Assembly (NCBI GenBank): GCA_002284615.2
Contig: MU069910.1
Coordinates: 11,791-50,472 of the forward strand
DNA from: Dunaliella salina
Lineage: Eukaryota > Chlorophyta > Chlorophyceae > Chlamydomonadales > Dunaliellaceae
Direction of reading: 5' to 3'
Length of the DNA: 38,682 bases
Shown: piece by piece, positions 38,108-38,682 of the stretch
How the letters are laid out: each line of letters opens with the position of its first letter
Position numbering within the stretch: the first letter of the stretch is position 1
Notes under the pieces: generated by a model
Database searches by the model: none
What the model was told of the DNA's origin: nothing
The model's input: the letters and a program-made list of their open reading frames with translations, nothing else
Program-made: the position numbers and the translations under genes

Positions 38108-38510
38108 TGCGCCTCCATGCCTGCCTGATGGGCCGCTATACTGAGCTGCTCAAACACTGAGTATGTACACGAGCACTCATATCAACAACAAATCAATGCC
38201 AGCTTGATGGCCTGATGACATCCTGCATCAGCGGTGCCTCCATGCCAGATGGCCACATGCCGGCCATCCTCAGCACCACCTCCATGCCAGCCTGGTGGCC
38301 TGCTTTTTTCAAAGCTGCTTGACTGTGCACTTGGCGACTAGATCAGCGCCTCCATGCCAGCCTGATGGGCTGCTTTCTTCCAGAGCCGCTCGGCTGAGCA
38401 CTCAGATATTACACCAGCAGCGCCTCCATGCCAGCCTGATGAATTACTTTTCTTTTCAGAGCTGCTTAACTGAGTACTCAGCACTTATATCAGCAGCGCC
38501 TCCATGCCCG
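38108..38510 (-). repeat. Minisatellite of 70-76 bp units derived from the RPAC1-like 3' end
   Basis: GCCTCCATGCC(A/T/C)GCCTG cores occur at about 38111, 38278, 38348, 38422 and 38498, with a decayed one near 38235. On the minus strand each core reads HQAGMEAL, and several units are followed by their own stop (ALLV-stop, ALI-stop). The rightmost unit overlaps the end of the coding exon. Confidence 0.85.
38409..38413 (-). promoter_or_regulatory. Candidate TGTAA polyadenylation signal
   Basis: TGTAA on the minus strand about 75 bases after the stop codon of the RPAC1-like exon. The motif is typical of chlorophyte genes, but five bases occur often by chance. Confidence 0.3.
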
Positions 38511-38622
38511 CCTGATGGTCTGCCTTGCTAAGCTCATCCTGCAGCACATTGATGCGCAGCATCAGGTTCTCCACGGCTTGCCTGATGATGGCCTCCGTGG
38601 GCAGCACCCCAGTGCTCTCTAC
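38485..38622 (-). CDS. RPAC1: Terminal exon of an RNA polymerase alpha-like subunit (RPAC1/AC40 type), partial gene
   Basis: Minus strand, acceptor GGACGCAG ending at 38623, then 45 codons and TAA. It begins VESTGVLPTEAIIRQAVENL and continues MLRINVLQDELSKA. VESTG-x-LPP-(D/E) followed by an amphipathic helix is the C-terminal signature of the eukaryotic homologues of bacterial RNA polymerase alpha: AC40/RPAC1 of Pol I and III, less closely RPB3 of Pol II. This helix helps form the alpha-like assembly platform of the enzyme. The remaining exons lie beyond the right edge. The last 12 residues (ADHQAGMEALLI) fall inside a minisatellite and are probably a lineage-specific extension. RPB3 is the main alternative. 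Confidence 0.6.
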   Translation of the reverse strand, partial: VESTGVLPTEAIIRQAVENLMLRINVLQDELSKADHQAGMEALLI

Positions 38623-38682
38623 CTGCGTCCAGAATCACGAGTTTTGCTATGAAGCCATTAGTCAAACCCAGTGAAAGGTTGC

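Overview
This is eukaryotic nuclear DNA, most likely from a green microalga of the Chlamydomonadales type. The reasons are long (TG)n tracts, small GC-ending exons split by repeat-filled introns, an algal/plant-type Golgi glycosyltransferase, and non-LTR retrotransposon fragments that I recognise from memory as similar to chlorophyte elements (not checked by a search). An isolated N (2716), a 70-N gap (16142-16211) and a 58-base C run show it is a draft assembly. No rRNA gene, intact tRNA gene, CRISPR array or bacterial operon was seen.

Region 1 (about 568-13401, + strand) is one gene. Seven exons with GT/AG borders and matching phases join into a 334-residue type II membrane glycosyltransferase of family GT34, with the DxD motif in WADSD and a C-terminal PGDFVIH motif. 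The seven exons total about 1 kb; introns 3 and 6 (4.3 and 5.6 kb) carry microsatellites, a pair of related 1.2-kb repeats, a three-copy dispersed repeat and a decayed lysine-rich ORF.

Region 2 (about 13.4-37 kb) is almost entirely mobile-element debris, much of it nested. Three groups are seen. (i) Families A and B encode, in order, a Cys-containing N-terminal region, a PCIF1-like adenine methyltransferase-like domain, an RNase HI domain, a CxxC...HxxxxC finger and a PD-(D/E)XK-type segment (RPD...ELK). No reverse transcriptase is visible in any copy. (ii) A conventional RT-bearing LINE is present as fragments (YVDD box, C-terminal finger, 3' end). (iii) A short tRNA-like SINE and a 58-bp insertion were found, both flanked by target-site duplications. 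Family A, family B, the SINE and the 58-bp insertion share a 3' end: a CCTTAATGCACGC hairpin with compensatory changes followed by a TTTTC-type pyrimidine tail. I infer a LINE/SINE-like partnership in which elements without an RT borrow one by means of this tail. A retropepsin fragment, a 92-bp minisatellite rich in CTGAWTCAG, and a near-perfect 54-bp palindrome also lie here.

Region 3 (about 37-38.7 kb) holds a (CA)n tract and, on the minus strand at the right edge, the terminal coding exon of an RNA polymerase alpha-like subunit, best match RPAC1/AC40. Its C-terminal codons and 3' flank have been amplified into a degenerate minisatellite. Both host genes run beyond or across large repeat blocks, so nothing here suggests co-regulation of the genes.
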